NCBI GenBank assembly: GCA_963969365.1
Contig: OZ017760.1
Coordinates: 1 to 64,000, forward strand
Length of the DNA stretch: 64,000 nt
From: Asterochloris sp. CNOR1
Lineage: Eukaryota; Chlorophyta; Trebouxiophyceae; Trebouxiales; Trebouxiaceae
Direction of reading: 5' to 3'
Below the pieces are notes generated by a model. The model made no database searches. It was not told the origin of the DNA and saw only the letters and a list, made by a program, of their open reading frames with translations. The stretch's first letter is position 1, and every line of letters starts with the position of its first letter. Both the position numbers and the translations under genes were made by a program. Positions 1 to 12,500 of this stretch are shown here, in pieces.

Positions 1-363
1 CCTAAACCCTAAACCCTAAACCCTAACCCTAAACCCTAAACCCTAAACCCTAAACCCTAAACCTAAACCCTAAACCCTAAACCCTAAACCCTAAACCCTA
101 AACCCTAAACCCTAAACCCTAAACCCTAAACCCTAAACCCTAAACCCTAAACCCTAAACCCTAAACCCTAAACCCTAAACCCTAAACCCTAAACCCTAAA
201 CCCTAAACCCTAAACCCCTAAACCCTAAACCCTAAACCCTAAACCCTAAACCCTAAACCCTAACCCCTAAACCCTAAACCCTAACCCTAAACCCTAAACC
301 CTAAACCCTAACCCCCTAAACCCTAAACCCTAAACCCTAAACCATAACCCTAAACCCTAAACC
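1..363. repeat. Telomere, (CCCTAAA)n
   Basis: About fifty tandem copies of the heptamer CCCTAAA start at base 1. Occasional variants (CCCTAA, CCCCTAAA, CCCCCTAAA, CCATAA) become more frequent toward the inner edge, after which unique DNA begins near base 364. The C-rich strand read 5'->3' from the outer end means this is a left chromosome end, with the TTTAGGG strand running outward. This is the Arabidopsis-type telomere repeat known from land plants and many green algae. Degeneration toward the inside is what is expected of the part no longer renewed by telomerase. Confidence 0.98.
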
Positions 364-586
364 CCACCCCCCCAGGTCACACAGGCTGAGGCGCAGTGCA
401 TACAATTACGGGTGCTAGGAACGTGAACTTTTATGATGAATGAAGCAATGCAATGTGCCGCTGATAAGCAATACTCACAAACAAATGGAAGCAAATTCAG
501 AGCCAGACAGTGAAGAGTGGATTGCCAGTACTACAGATGCTAGAGTTCACTCCTTTATGTTTGATACTAGAGTGGCAAGCCTGAAA

Positions 587-2300
587 TCATGCCTTCCCAG
601 CCTTGCGGTGCGAGTTTGTGGCATCAAATTTGCTCAGCACATAATGATACGTGTCCAGCTCCCCGGCGCCGCTAGGCACCTTGGAGCCTGGGCTGGGATG
701 CATGAAGAAGGGAACGCTATAGCGATAGAGGCCCTTTGGACTGTTGTACTGAACCCGGTGGATGGTGCTTTTCAGAGTCTTGTCTGTCCACAGCGAGAGC
801 AAGTCCTGCAACACATCAAAGCTGGTGTTCTAGTGCTGAATGAAGGCCTCAGCATGCAGCAGCATATGTCTACGCAACAACACAACAACACTGAGGCAGG
901 GCGTCTGTGCCAGCATGGATGGTATGATGCTTACCCCTAGGTTGATCACAAAGGCATCAGGGACAACAGGCACAGACTGCCACCCTGCCTCAGTGTGGAT
1001 CTCTAGGCCAGCATCGCCCGGAAGCAGAAGGGTGATGCACCTGCAGCAAATTGAAGCTAATGTTATGCAGCTGATTGAGGGCTCAGCATGCAATACAGCT
1101 TGTGCCCATGCAACAAGACATCAATGTAAGTAGGAGGCGCTTGCCCATAATCAGTATGAGCATCGGTGTTGCCATTCTTGGGTGGGTACTTCAACAGCTT
1201 GAGCATGTAGACTGGGTCCGTGAGGTAGTCCTGCAATCAACGTCTATGCCTTCAGATCAGCTTGGCCTCATCGAAGGCGAGAGCAGTGAAGCAGCTTTGC
1301 TCCTGTGCTTGGAAGGGCATGTCACAGCACAGCCATGGCAAAGGACGCCCATGTGCGACAGGAGCTGCCAAGAATTGGAATAAAACACAATACCAACCAC
1401 CTTCACAAATGTTGTGGGGTCAACATCCTTCATCAGCCCGGTAGCCACCACGGAGGCCATCACATCGGTGCATACTCTTTGGCACTGGCGCATGTAGTCC
1501 TCTACCTACACATGAGGGACGAGGCAGGGCTGGGTGGCTGTGGATAGGAGGTGTTCAGCACTTGGCTGGCAGTATTGCGCTTACGGCGCATGTGCCCATG
1601 TGATTGCTGTAGCATAGCAAGGGCCACGACTTTGCAGATTGGAATTGCGAGATGCACAATTAACTCTCACAAGGTGAGGACCAGACAGGCCTCTGCAACA
1701 CACCTCAGGCAGCACTGCATCCTGACCCTTGGGGACGAGGTTGCCTGGACTGATCAGGTTGTCAGAGCCAAAGAACAGGCCTTCCTTGTTTTATTTGATG
1801 TGTACGCCCTGCAAGGCATTGGCAGAACCCTCGGGTATGGCAGATGCTTAGCTTGAATCTGCAGCGTCCTAGAGGGGTCTTTGCCTAATTGAACACAACA
1901 GGGCAAGTATGCCTCACCTCAGGATCTTGATTGAACTCAGAGTAATCCACACTGCTGAAGTACCCCCTGTGGTTCTTGGAGTTCTTCACATGTACCTGGA
2001 GCTTAGCCTCAGGAGACACGTCAAATAGCTGCTTGGCAATGCCCCAGATCCGGTCTATCTTCTCAGGCGCAATGTGGTGTCCACCGCCAGGCTTGGCATT
2101 TGCCAGGAAGAAGAAGCCTGTCAGAGGGCAATGGGACATGAATTAGCTGTCAAAGACGTTGGGGTCAGGGGTTTATCTGCAAAACACAGAAGCCCCATAC
2201 CATGCTGCAGGCAGGCTGCTCTGAGAGCTTCCAAGTTCTCAGGCGTGGTTGTGTCCCCAATCTGGATGACAGGCAGATCAGAAGCCGCCAGGCCCGGCAT
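587..2300 (-). CDS. 2-oxoglutarate/Fe(II)-dependent dioxygenase, possibly disrupted
   Basis: Exons resolved by phase are 2300-2201, 2117-1918, 1808-1704, 1505-1401, 1040-935 and 805-587; one or two more lie between 1360 and 1140. The start ATG at 2300 opens MPGLAASDLPVIQIGDTTTP, followed across a splice by GFFFLANAKPG and HRGYFSS, the N-terminal (DIOX_N) half of the isopenicillin-N-synthase-like family. The catalytic half shows the H-x-D iron ligands in DAHTDYG, the distal ligand in KSTIHRV and the 2-oxoglutarate arginine in RYSVPFF. Such soluble enzymes couple 2-oxoglutarate decarboxylation to hydroxylation or desaturation of a substrate that cannot be named here. In the exon at 1808-1704 an in-frame TAA precedes NKEGLFFG, just where the family has Lys-Glu-Gly. 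Either a weak alternative acceptor (AACAAG, just before the Glu codon) removes it in the same phase, or the gene is broken. It is the gene closest to the telomere. Confidence 0.85.
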
Positions 2301-3787
2301 GTTGAGCGAAACCCCTGTCTTTTGTGCCCCAATAAGAGTTCGTACTTCGAATTCGCGACTTGCTCGTACTTGTGCGTCTCCACAAGCAGCAACGTCAACT
2401 GGTTCTCCGTTGGAAAAAGTTGAGGGGCCTGAGCAGCAATTGTGGCTAGGTCAATGTTTAGATTCACATGCACTGTTCACCTTACCTCATGGCAGCCTGC
2501 CAAGGGAAGGTGCCTGGGGCACAGAGTACCAGGTGTAGTATAGTGGGGATTGGCCATGTTTGGGATTTTAATGGGACAATGCATGCAGAACAGCCATGTT
2601 ATCCACATGAGGCCAGCTAAGCCTGGACACCATGTTTGCACAGCGTGCAATCATAAGAAGCATACAGTTGTTGCAGAGCCCCCTAGCATTGACATCTGTA
2701 TCAGCAAATGTTGCAGTCCCTGATGTCTGCAGCGTAGTAGAGCAAAGATGCTCAGCCTCTGTCTGAAATCCAGCAAGTGCCGGTCTGATGGGAGTTTTGC
2801 CCAACATCGAGACATTGCACTGCACACGGCTTGCTGTACAGCATGCCTTCCCACAGCGATGACCTGCAGGGCAGACGCCCGACCTTCTTGTGACTCTGGG
2901 CAGCGTCACGAGTGCCCTGCCCTTGCCCCATGTCAGATGCAGAACAGCTTGCGCCTGGAATGCAGGGTTTGGTGAGGTGTCAGACAGCTGCAGCAGGGGC
3001 TGGGCAGCCATCATGTTTTCTGCTCCCCAGCTGAAAGTAGGGGTACAATGGCTGAGCCAGCTGTGTCTTGAGCCCCTCATTATGCGTATACCTGAGAGGA
3101 CGCAAAGCGGCCATCCCTCCTAGCTGGCGGTATCACCTGCAGCCTCTGACAAAGCACAGGCTGTCCCATTTCTGTTCCATCTATAGGTCCCTGAGAGTTC
3201 ATGACTTGCCCAGCCAGCACTCTGAGCGAGCCATTGGGGATGGCTTGGCCAGGCCTGGCCAACAGCCCCTGACAGCAAGCAATGTTGCTGACCATCGGAT
3301 CCCTGCTTGAGGGATGGGCTGGGGAAAAGTATTTGCCTTTCATCGAGCAGTCAAGCTCTTAGGCTGGCTCTTGTCCCATGCCACCTCTGAATTCATTCCT
3401 GGTGAACAAAGCAGACCTCAACACAAACGAAGTCCGGGAGGGTCAGAAGGCCCAAGCCCTGACAAGAACCCTTATCTGACGATTGGGCGTTGTGGGCAGG
3501 CAGCCAATCAAACACTAGTGGTGTCCACCACTGCTGTCCATCAATCCGTTAGAGGTTGCTTTTGGACGGCAGCCTGATCATCCGCTCAGACAGGTTCGGC
3601 CCAAGTGCCAGGTAGGCCGCAATCACAGCCTGCTGTTGCATGTGCTTGATATTACTGCACGTATTCAACGAATGTGCCCACAAGAATGTGCTTTGCCCCC
3701 AGATCTACAGGCCATGCTGGTTTGATGAGGAAGTGCTTGATTGCAGGCTGACAGCATCACAGCAGGCAGCCAGATAGCACAGCTGCA
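2301..3787. other. No gene recognised
   Basis: This is about 1.5 kb upstream of the dioxygenase start. An open stretch on the minus strand (2568-3080) has no recognisable domain, no clean exon borders and Cys/His/Gln-rich composition typical of non-coding frames in this genome. The dioxygenase promoter should lie in the first few hundred bases; no TATA-like element was identified. Confidence 0.5.
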
Positions 3788-6168
3788 TTGCGAATGCTGC
3801 GGCGCCTGACAGGCCCAGCCTCCCGCCTGCCTGGCTACATGGCCTCTGTCATGCAGAACTCTGCAGTGACATACACAAGAATGCAGAGGCTGTCAACAGG
3901 CGTGGCTGACCTGGACAGGAGCGCCGATCGTACAACCAGCAGGCGCCCGCATGCATCTCTCTGGCTGGCGTGCATGCCTTCCTGCGCAGGATTTCAAGGT
4001 CAGTCAGGTGCTGCACTCGCAGCTGTCAATGCAGCGCTATTCCATCCGGAGCTGCGGCCTGAGCACAAGCTGCGCACTTGCCCTTCGGCCAGTCAGGTGC
4101 ACCACGTGCAGGGGTCAATGTAAGCGTTCTGTTTTTTTCTGAAGGCTGAAGCGTTGCCCAGGACTGGGCAGGTTGGTGGCCCCCATCCATCAGTACGCCA
4201 TTATTACAATGTGTAGCTGAGCAGGGGGTCAGCCAAGCACTTTTGTTCTTGTGCTTTGATGACTCACTCTTGCAGAGTTGTGCACCATGAAGCGCAGGAC
4301 ATGCCAGTTGTGCTGACAGACATCCCTGAGACGACATGGCGCCAGGGCAGAAATGTCATTGCTGCTTTCGGAGGCGCTGTCTCACACTCCACGCTGTTGA
4401 CGCCCTGCATTCAGGGCCTGGCTCTAGAGGTTGCCAGTGTACACGACCTCAAAGTCTTCATCTGCACACGCACTGGCAGCCAGGCACCCCCCTGACAGGC
4501 CAAATTCCTGCGCACATGCAGTGGGTTCCCCAAACATTGCAGACTCCCAGGGTCAAGGAGCCAGGTTGCCCTCTACCAAAAGTGCAACATCAGGCTTCAC
4601 TGGTTGTGCAGCTGGACGCTTTCTGCACCACAAGCAGGCCGGCAAACTCACGGCTGCACCAGTCCAGTCATTTGACGTGAGATGCTGGGGCTGTGCAGGT
4701 GGTGGGCACTACCAGCACCACAGGCGCATTTTCTCCACTAGGAGCGAGCGCGGTGGCAGCAGCAGCTCTGGCGCTGGCAGCAGCGAGGGGAAGGCCAGCC
4801 ATGTGGCTGCCAGCTCTGCCTCCACTCCAGCTTTCACCGGTAACAGGGGTGGGCTGCAGCCCTGATGCAAGCAGTGTGCTTGGTCCAGCAATCCTCATCC
4901 TGACAAATGCCTGCTGTGCTGTTGTAGTCTGTCTGAGCTTTGGCCGCGACTGCATCTGTATTATGAAGTGCAGTGCCTGGACGCCTGCAAACGCAGTGTG
5001 CCTGCGCTGTGGCAGCAGCTTGCATGCACGTGTCAGCAACACACCTCACAGGGTGCGCCAAGGGGCATGCAAGCCGAATGTCCGTTTATGCCCTGTGCTG
5101 ACACCGTGCACCTGCTGGTGCAGACAAGGTGCAGCAGCAGAAGGGGCCGCTGGGAAAGCTGCTAGGCATCTTTGGATGTGAGTGCCCTCTGGTTCTGCTC
5201 CATGCTGCCATCCTCTGTGTTGAGAGCAGCTCAGGCTTGGATCATCTGGCAGTCATAATACCAGCAGCAGTCCCCCTTGAGCAGATCTCTGGTGCCTGCA
5301 CCACTGGCAAGGTTCTCCTGCCTTGCCTTTGAGGTTTCCTGCAAGCAGCATGAGGGAATGCTGCACAACAGTGATTCCTTCCTGGGTGTGCAGTGTGCAC
5401 ACAGAGTACACACACACTGGTTTTGGCTCTGTGCAGTGCAACCCCTGGACCAGGAGGACAAACCAAAGGTTGCCTGTGAGTTTGTAACACAGGTGAGTTA
5501 AAGACAAAGTCAGTCTGGTGGCCTGAGGTTGTGTGATGCATATGGGGATGCATGTGGGCCATAAGCTCAATGAAAGTTCTGGTTCTGTGCGTGTGTGACG
5601 CATGTGAGTGGGAGACTTGGTGGCTTGGGTTGCAGCTTGCCTGCTGCCCTGCGGGGCTTGCAGCAGACAGGGGCATGCTCAAGCCCAGGTCTATGCAGCT
5701 TGCGTGCTGCTGTGAAATGTTGTGATGACTGGGAGGGAGGTGAGACAAGGGTGTCAGCGACCCCAAGCAGTCAACTTGTGGCTGACGGCGCCCACCTGTT
5801 TCCGGTTAGAGGGTCACCAGCAACTGGGCAGGGCGCTGTCAGGACCCCCAAAGCTCAGGGCATCTGCTCTGCCTGCCTGATGATTTGTATGGCAACGCTA
5901 CAAGATATCTTGCGGCTGTCGTTCTGAGCTTGACCAGCGACCTGGGGCAGCCTCTCCTAGGCTGGCAGCTGCAGTCAACTCATAAAACGGGCAGTGTGCG
6001 GCAGCCGGGCCCAGGGAAGTGGCTGTAGCATCTGTTTGTCAGTGGCGGCGCACTTTCAGGTCCTGCTGGCAGGGCAGCGGCCAACAGGCAGGGGCGCCAT
6101 GCATCATCCTGTGCCAGTGCAGCTGTCTGCTGCACAACGATGTGAAACCCCCATCCCTGCTGATGCAG
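3788..6168 (+). other. Possible 5' exons of aquaporin or an unrecognised gene
   Basis: Several short segments look as if they could be exons on the plus strand. One opens at 3794 with a basic leader (MLRRLTGPASRLPGYMASVM). One at about 4280-4400 reads PVVLTDIPETTWRQGRN. One at 4699-4840, between TGTGCAG and GTAACA, is Ser/Ala-rich. One at about 5125-5176 ends LGKLLGIFG before a GTGAGT donor. The aquaporin lacks its N-terminus and the first part of its first membrane helix, so at least one coding exon must lie here, but none of these segments contains that helix. No function is assigned. Confidence 0.3.
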
Positions 6169-8669
6169 GCTATCTTCAACTTCATGTCCTGCTCAGCAGT
6201 GGCCATGGCCAAGATGTATGGAGGCAGCAATGCGCTGCTGGTCACAGGCCTCATCATGGTGGCCCACATGGTGAGCTGCCCGGGTAGCCCAGCAGCAGGC
6301 ATCCTGTTGCATCTTGTGGCAGATTGCACCCACATTCAGTAGGCAGCTCTACACTGCACGCTGCTGTGCAAAGTGTACCGTGCTGCATCTCAGCCCACAG
6401 ACTGACTGCCACAGGCGCCAGTCCACTGCACTGTGCACATGCCTATCTATGCCCACATAGGCAGCACAACACTGTCCTGCTTTGGTGAGCACAGCCTGCA
6501 GTCGCCACCTGCAGTCAAGATGTCAGCTGTGCATCCCATCAGCGGCACACCCTGCACAGCGATTGCCAACTACCTGCACATAAGTGAAGTGCTGGATGCT
6601 GTCTGCAACTGCTGCTATAGACACTGCAGGCTCCATCAGCGGCGCCCGCATTTGAATGAATGCCTTCTGAAATCAGGCAGACCGACTACCGGCCATGGTC
6701 TGCAGGTGCTGCTTCCCATTGTGATCTACACGGCAGGCCCCATCAGCGGCGCCCACTTCAACCCCATGGTGACCAGCGTGTTTGTGGCCACGAGGTTGCT
6801 GGTGAGCTCAATCTAGACTTGCCTGCGCCTAAGCTGAACTGGCCTGTTGCCTGTCTGAGCTGATGCCATTGACAGGACCCCCTTTTGGAGGGTGTTTGCT
6901 TGGCCACCAGGGTGCTGGTGAGCTGTGCAGGTCTTGTTTGACGCAGAATGGCTTGCATGGCCTGCTGGTCGGCCACTCAGTTGCCTGCCCGCATGCGCTG
7001 CACCTCAACAGCTGCCAAGCTGTACTTGAGGAGTGTGGCCATCAAGTCGCTCACCAGCTCCTGGTGGGGGAGCCAAGACCTGCACGCATGCTGGGTGGAA
7101 GTGGCCAGCTGGGTCCTGGCCAGGTGCCGGATGTGGGCACTGCAGCTCCTCAAAACCTGCCGACAGCTACGCTCAAGGATGGGCTGAGGCTCCCCACTAG
7201 TGATGTGTGGTGCAGCCTTCTACTGATCCTGTCTTGTGTTGCTGCTATGCCTCACACCATCCCTTCCTGTGCAGAACGCCACCACTGGGGCCTGCTACAT
7301 TGTAGCCCAGTGCTTGGGAGGGATCGTGGGAGCAGCTGGAGCCTACTTCAGCTTGCCAAGTGAGTGCCTGTCGAAACCTTGTAAACCAATGAGTCCTCGG
7401 CTTGTATGCAGCGTGCTGTATGACGCCAGGACTGGCTGAGGAATAATGTCCTCCTACAGCCAGACCATTGAGCATTGACAGTGTTTGGGGGCCCCTCCAA
7501 ATTGAGTGCAGTTTGGTTTGGCCATCCAAGCCTGTTGTCGTGGGGCGATGCCAGCGCTCAGAGAACACAGTGCAGGCTCTGCCTACTCTCCAAGCTTGCT
7601 GTTGTGCTGTCTGCAGCCTCCATGCAGCAGGTGGGTTTTGCTGGTGTTCAGGGAGTACCCATGGACCACACAGTCGCCCAGGTGAGCCACCTGCATCTGT
7701 ACCAAATTAGTTCTGCTCTTTATGAATAGCCATTGGGCCTGCCAGGCGATGACATCAGTGCAGCCAGCCAATCTGCGTTCAGAATAAAAAGGGGAGACCT
7801 TTCTTTGACTGCTGCTGCAGGCTTTCATGGGCGAGATCTTTGCATCATTCTTTTTCATATTTGTGCTCTTTGGCATGGTCATTGACAAAAGGTGGGCCTG
7901 TGCTGAGCTTGAAGGCTCTGCAAAAGGAGATTGACGCGCTCATACTGGCTGCCCGCTGCCGTTGTGGATGTTCTTGTTCAGAGTTGCAAGCCGCGCATCT
8001 CTGATAGACAGGATCTGCGTTTCTCCAGTGTGCAGCTTTCTGTGGTTCTCCTGTGTTTTTCAGAGCTGTGCTTCCCCGCAAGCCCTTGCCTTCTGAGCAC
8101 TGAGCTTAACTTACATGCTGCCCTTGAGAAATGCTGCTGCCACAGTGACCTGCCTGTGCTGGCATGCAGGGGCTGGGGCAAGTTTGGGCCCCTGGCAGTG
8201 GCTCTAGCCATCGCATTTGACATGTGGGTGCTGGGCCCTGTCAGCTCCATGTGCATCAATCCAGCCAGAGCCCTCGGCCCAGCTGTTGTCAGCGGGTGAG
8301 CCTCTGCATGTTCATGGCACTTCTGTACAGGTCTGGGCCCTGCGTTCACGGTGCACCTCCTGCGACCTCGCGGGACACCTCCTTGGGGGATAAGTAATGG
8401 GTTTAAGTGCCAGGAGTGCTGGCAGCAACAGAGGACTTGATGAGCCACAGCTGCGTCAATGGTCCACATGCATAAGCACTTCGGCCTGCACAGCGGGGTG
8501 TGTCCTGTCTGCTCACTGCAGGTACTGGGACCACCACTGGATCTGGTGGACGGCCCCATTCATCGGAGGCTTGACAGCTGGCAAGCTTTACAAAAAGTTC
8601 TGGCTGCCCAAGGAGCAGCTGGCAGGACTGATCCCCAAAAATGTAGCCCGTCACTTGAAGTCGAAGTGA
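6169..8669 (+). CDS. Aquaporin / major intrinsic protein, 5' end unresolved
   Basis: A multi-pass membrane channel for water or small neutral solutes. In-phase exons are 6169-6270, 6706-6801, 7275-7359, 7617-7681, 7821-7891, 8170-8295 and 8522-8669 (TGA), all with TGCAG or GCAG acceptors and GTGAG-like donors except the one after 7891 (GTGGGC). They encode the second helix leading to the first pore loop (GPISGAHFNPM), the third helix (YIVAQCLGGIVGAAGAYFSL), the fourth (GEIFASFFFIFVLFGMV), the fifth and second pore loop (MCINPARALGPAVVSG), the sixth helix and a basic tail. The first pore motif is Asn-Pro-Met rather than Asn-Pro-Ala; the second is canonical NPA followed by Arg, the selectivity-filter arginine. 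The resolved exons give about 230 residues against a family norm of about 250-300, so one or two 5' exons are missing. Substrate cannot be deduced. Confidence 0.9.
6627..6925 (+). repeat. Decayed copies of aquaporin pore-loop exon
   Basis: At 6627-6655 the intron contains GCAGGCTCCATCAGCGGCGC, a near match to the part of the exon at 6706-6801 coding for AGPISGAH, followed by a TGA in that frame. At about 6888-6925 a second piece repeats the end of the same exon (VFVATRLL) with its GTGAGC donor. The two fragments flank the intact exon on both sides, suggesting local tandem duplication followed by decay. They would not contribute to the spliced message. Confidence 0.7.
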
Positions 8670-9590
8670 AACCAGACAGCGCGAAAGTCTTGCCCCAGAA
8701 CGTTTGGAACCACCGTGAAGTCTTCTGAATAGTTGTTTGAATACCCACCTGTGAATTGTGAATTGCGTCCCTCGCCCTGACTTTCATTCCCCTGTGTGTT
8801 GACGCAACGAGATGACTTACAAAGCAAGACTTAGACACGCAGGCTGGAGTTACACTCACTCCTCTGCTTCAGCAAGGCAGCTGGGGCTGATGAATTGCCC
8901 TGCAACTGTCTCGCAAATGCTGCTGATAACACTTCTGAAGTGTCCACCCAGATGTGGATACGCATGCAGAACAAACAGAAAGAGGTTGGGACGGGGGTTG
9001 CCATCAGGCTTGGTGGGGAGGAGCTTGCTGATGCCATCATCCCAAAGGGCAGCTGCCTGCAGCTGCCTGAGCGCAACATGTAATATGGGAAAGGCGATCC
9101 CTTTCCAGAGCCCACGCTTGCCCAGCTGTCCTAGTAATGCTCTGCAGGCAGCAAAGCAAGGGGTAAGACACACCAAAGGCATCTTTGCCATGCGACCAAC
9201 ACCTGGAACTAGTAGCACAGGCTGATGAGCGGCCTGGGGACTGCAGTACTTCTCAGCAGACCTGATGAGCTGCAGGTGTAGCACCGCTGGCAGCAGCACT
9301 CATCACAGGTAGTGCTCTCACTCAGTCCCAAGACCCAGCCCGACATAGAGACCAGACTAAAGCTTAAGAAGCACTGTAGATATGGTGTTGAAGTACGCTT
9401 TAAGCCCTTGTGCATGGCCAGCAAGCACATGTTCAAGCTTGTATGAGCAATCTATCAATCGAGTGGCCAAAGCTGCGTGAGGTACTCCTGACAACAAAGT
9501 CAAAGTTCAGATAGTCACTTGCTCAACAGCCAACTTTGGTAGCTGCAGTTCTCAATCTCTGCCTTGACACCACAGTCACAGCCCAGGTAG
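8670..9590. other. Intergenic, convergent 3' ends
   Basis: About 0.9 kb between the aquaporin stop (plus strand) and the stop of the RGG/GW-rich gene (minus strand). It should hold both 3' untranslated regions. No further gene, RNA or repeat array was recognised. Confidence 0.5.
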
Positions 9591-12500
9591 TCATTCAGGC
9601 GTCAATTCACCTTGGTGGTCTCCCTCTGCAGGCGGCGCCACGAAGAAGCCGGCATCGTGCGCCATCAGCCTGAACTTGGTCCTGCGCCGCCCCCTGGGCC
9701 CCCCACCCCTTCCTCCGCGTGCACCGTCATGGTGGGATTCTTGGCCAGAGCCAGAGCCTGCAGGGCAGTGAACCAGGATCGTGACACAGCAGCAGCAAGC
9801 ACAAGGTGCCAAGCTGCAGGCAGGCGTCACGAGTCGTCCAGCGCAATGTTTCAGCGAGCAAATGAAGGGGCAGAGCAGCAGACAAGAAAAGGGTAAGATT
9901 CCAGCACCCCCAAGGGACCTGAAGCAGTCACCATGTGTGATGCAGCACTGCCTGTAATGCTGGCCATGGATTGCCAGGAGCGCAGACAAGCAGCCCGCTG
10001 CCAGAAGCTCAGAGCAGGCCGCAGCTGCCCTGGCAGGAAGCAGTGGCAGGCTGTGCTGGTTGTGAGCCTCCTGCAGACCAAAAGCTGGGGTTATCAGCAT
10101 TGGCTGAGGCTGGCAGCAGGCAGCATTGACACTGAGCCGCCTGCAGGTGCAAGAGGTGCTGGGGCAACCTCAAAGCAAGGAGCAGTAACAGGCAGCACCA
10201 GAGATGACCCGACCGCACTCCTGTGGGACGCCAAGGCCAGTACCATAAGGCAGGCGACAGCCGCAGGCTGCACCTGTGGGCACCTGCCTGCTGCTGTGCC
10301 ACCTTCACATTAGACCATGAATCATAGCCCTGCAGGGTGGCTGGCCTCAGATCCACTCATAGCGGCAGGCCGGGACCAGAACGGTGCAATACAGCTGCAG
10401 CTGCCATATCCCCTCCCTGAAGCCCTCTGCAAAGTGCTCAATCAAAGCAGGTGCAGGCTACAAAATTGCTGGCACCTGCAGGTTGACACAGTTCCTCTAT
10501 TTGCAGCGTGCTGAGGCTGACGATGGGAGCCTGACAACACGAGACTTGCCAGCAGCTCACCATCACAGCCACAGCAGTCATTGGAGTTGCAGCGAGCCCC
10601 GGGGTCGCCTGGGCCATGCCGGTCTCTCAATATGCGCCTAGGCTCAATTGCATCCTTGGCCCACACGAGCACATCACAAGCTGTGCCTGACATCTCACCC
10701 TTGGAGCTGCTGCAGAACCCGGCAAAGCATCTCAGTCCTGCCTATCAGCCAAGTGCCATTATCACACCTGCCGGTGGCTGACTGCGTGCAAACAAAAGCA
10801 TCGCCCAGCAGCTCACCATCAGAGCCACCGTGGTCGATGGAGTTGTTGCGGCCCCCAGCATTGCCCAAGCTGCGCTTGTCGCTCAAGTTGCGCTTGCCGT
10901 CTGTAGACTCGTGAGACGATCGCTGGCGCTGTGGGTCCTTGGCAGCTGCGTCTATGCTGGGGAAGTCCTCCAAATTTATCTTGACTGCAGGGGTGTCCCT
11001 CTACAGGCACAGGCAACATGTCTGAGAGGAGCTTGAGAGCCCCAGCGCTCTGTGCAAAGCTCAGAATGGGGCAACGTCGCTGGTCTAGATGCAGACAGGG
11101 AACATGGATGCCTAGCTTGAGCGTGCTGGGGTTGGAGCGATCTTGCTTGGCTGCCTGCAGGTAGAACATTTGGGTGTCTAGAAAGCGGCTCTCTGTGCAG
11201 CAGCAGGTCAGGGCAACGTTGCTTCTCTGCATGCAGGCAGTAAGGGTGGATTTTTAAGAGAGGCCCTCTGTCCAGGCTCAGGTCAGGGCAGCGTTGCCTC
11301 TCTGCATGCAGGCAGTGAACGCTGGGACCCTTTGATGGCCTGAGACCTCAGCACCTGAGCATTCATGCTTGGTGTGGAGGTCCTTTGGGGTTCAGATCAG
11401 TGAGAGGGCCGTCTCTCGATCAGAGCCAGCAGTAGGGTTTGTCATGCTCTGCGACGCAGTGGGGGGGCCCCAGAGGAAATGGGTTCTTAATGACGTCCAA
11501 GCATTGCAATGACGTTCAGCACCCTATGTGCCACCCAACACAGGTCTGAGAGATTAATCAGGAAGGACACGCACCTCAGCTGTGGCCCCACCCCCACGCG
11601 CCACCCCTCCAAAGGCATCGTGCCGCTGCTCCAGCTGGAGCTGGCGCTCGCGCTGCTCCTCTCTAAATATCAGATTCTCGCTCTCCTGCAGGGACAGTAA
11701 AGACAGGACATCAATAGCTGCAGGCAGCGTGAAACTGCTCAAGCTGGGTGTTCAAGAGTCACACTCTCCTGGAGGGCAGCGATGCAAAACTTGCCAGCAG
11801 CAGCACTTTGCCAAAGCATCTGGCACCAGTACAGTCGCTCTTGCAAGGGCAGCCTCTCAAGGCAGCTGTGTCAGCAGCTAAGGCTGCTCCTCCTGGGACA
11901 CAAGATCTCATCTGCCAACCCGCATCAACTGCCCAAGCTACCGTTCACAGCGCAGCAGGTAGCCTCCACAGAGCACCAAGCTGAGGGGGGCTTGTGGCAG
12001 CTATTTGCAGGTGCGCGACAGGCTCGGCCTCCGCATCAAGCTGCCCACCGTAACACCTGCTGGACAGCAGAAGGCCCGTCCCCAGGCTTGCAGCCCATTT
12101 CATGTCTCGCAGGAAGCTGGCATGTTTAAAAACCCGTCTCGGGGCCCCTTTCCCCCTTGACTGTGAGCTCCGTTTGCTGGCCCGACAGATGCGCAGCAGG
12201 AGGGTGAATGTGGCATGTACCCCAAGTATATTATTCCATATGTCCACCCCCAACCTGAAGGCGCGCACATCAAGCTCTGCATTCCATCTCTGCTGCCTGG
12301 TAGGGCGCCAGCAGGCAGCCAGCATGTTGATGACATCTTTGTGGTGCCCCCACCTGCAGGCGGGCGGCGAGCTCTGCGTCCTTCTTGTGCTGTCTGGCAT
12401 CACGCTCGCGGAGGGCTGGCCGCTGAGTTGGCTGCGCCTGCCTCAGCCCCAGCTCTTCCTCCTGCAGGGAAGCACAGGCATTTCACAAACGAGATCTTGC

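Noticed and set aside
2568-3080. Minus-strand open frame of 170 codons
   Set aside because: It has no domain, no acceptor or donor structure, and Cys/His-rich composition like other random frames here.
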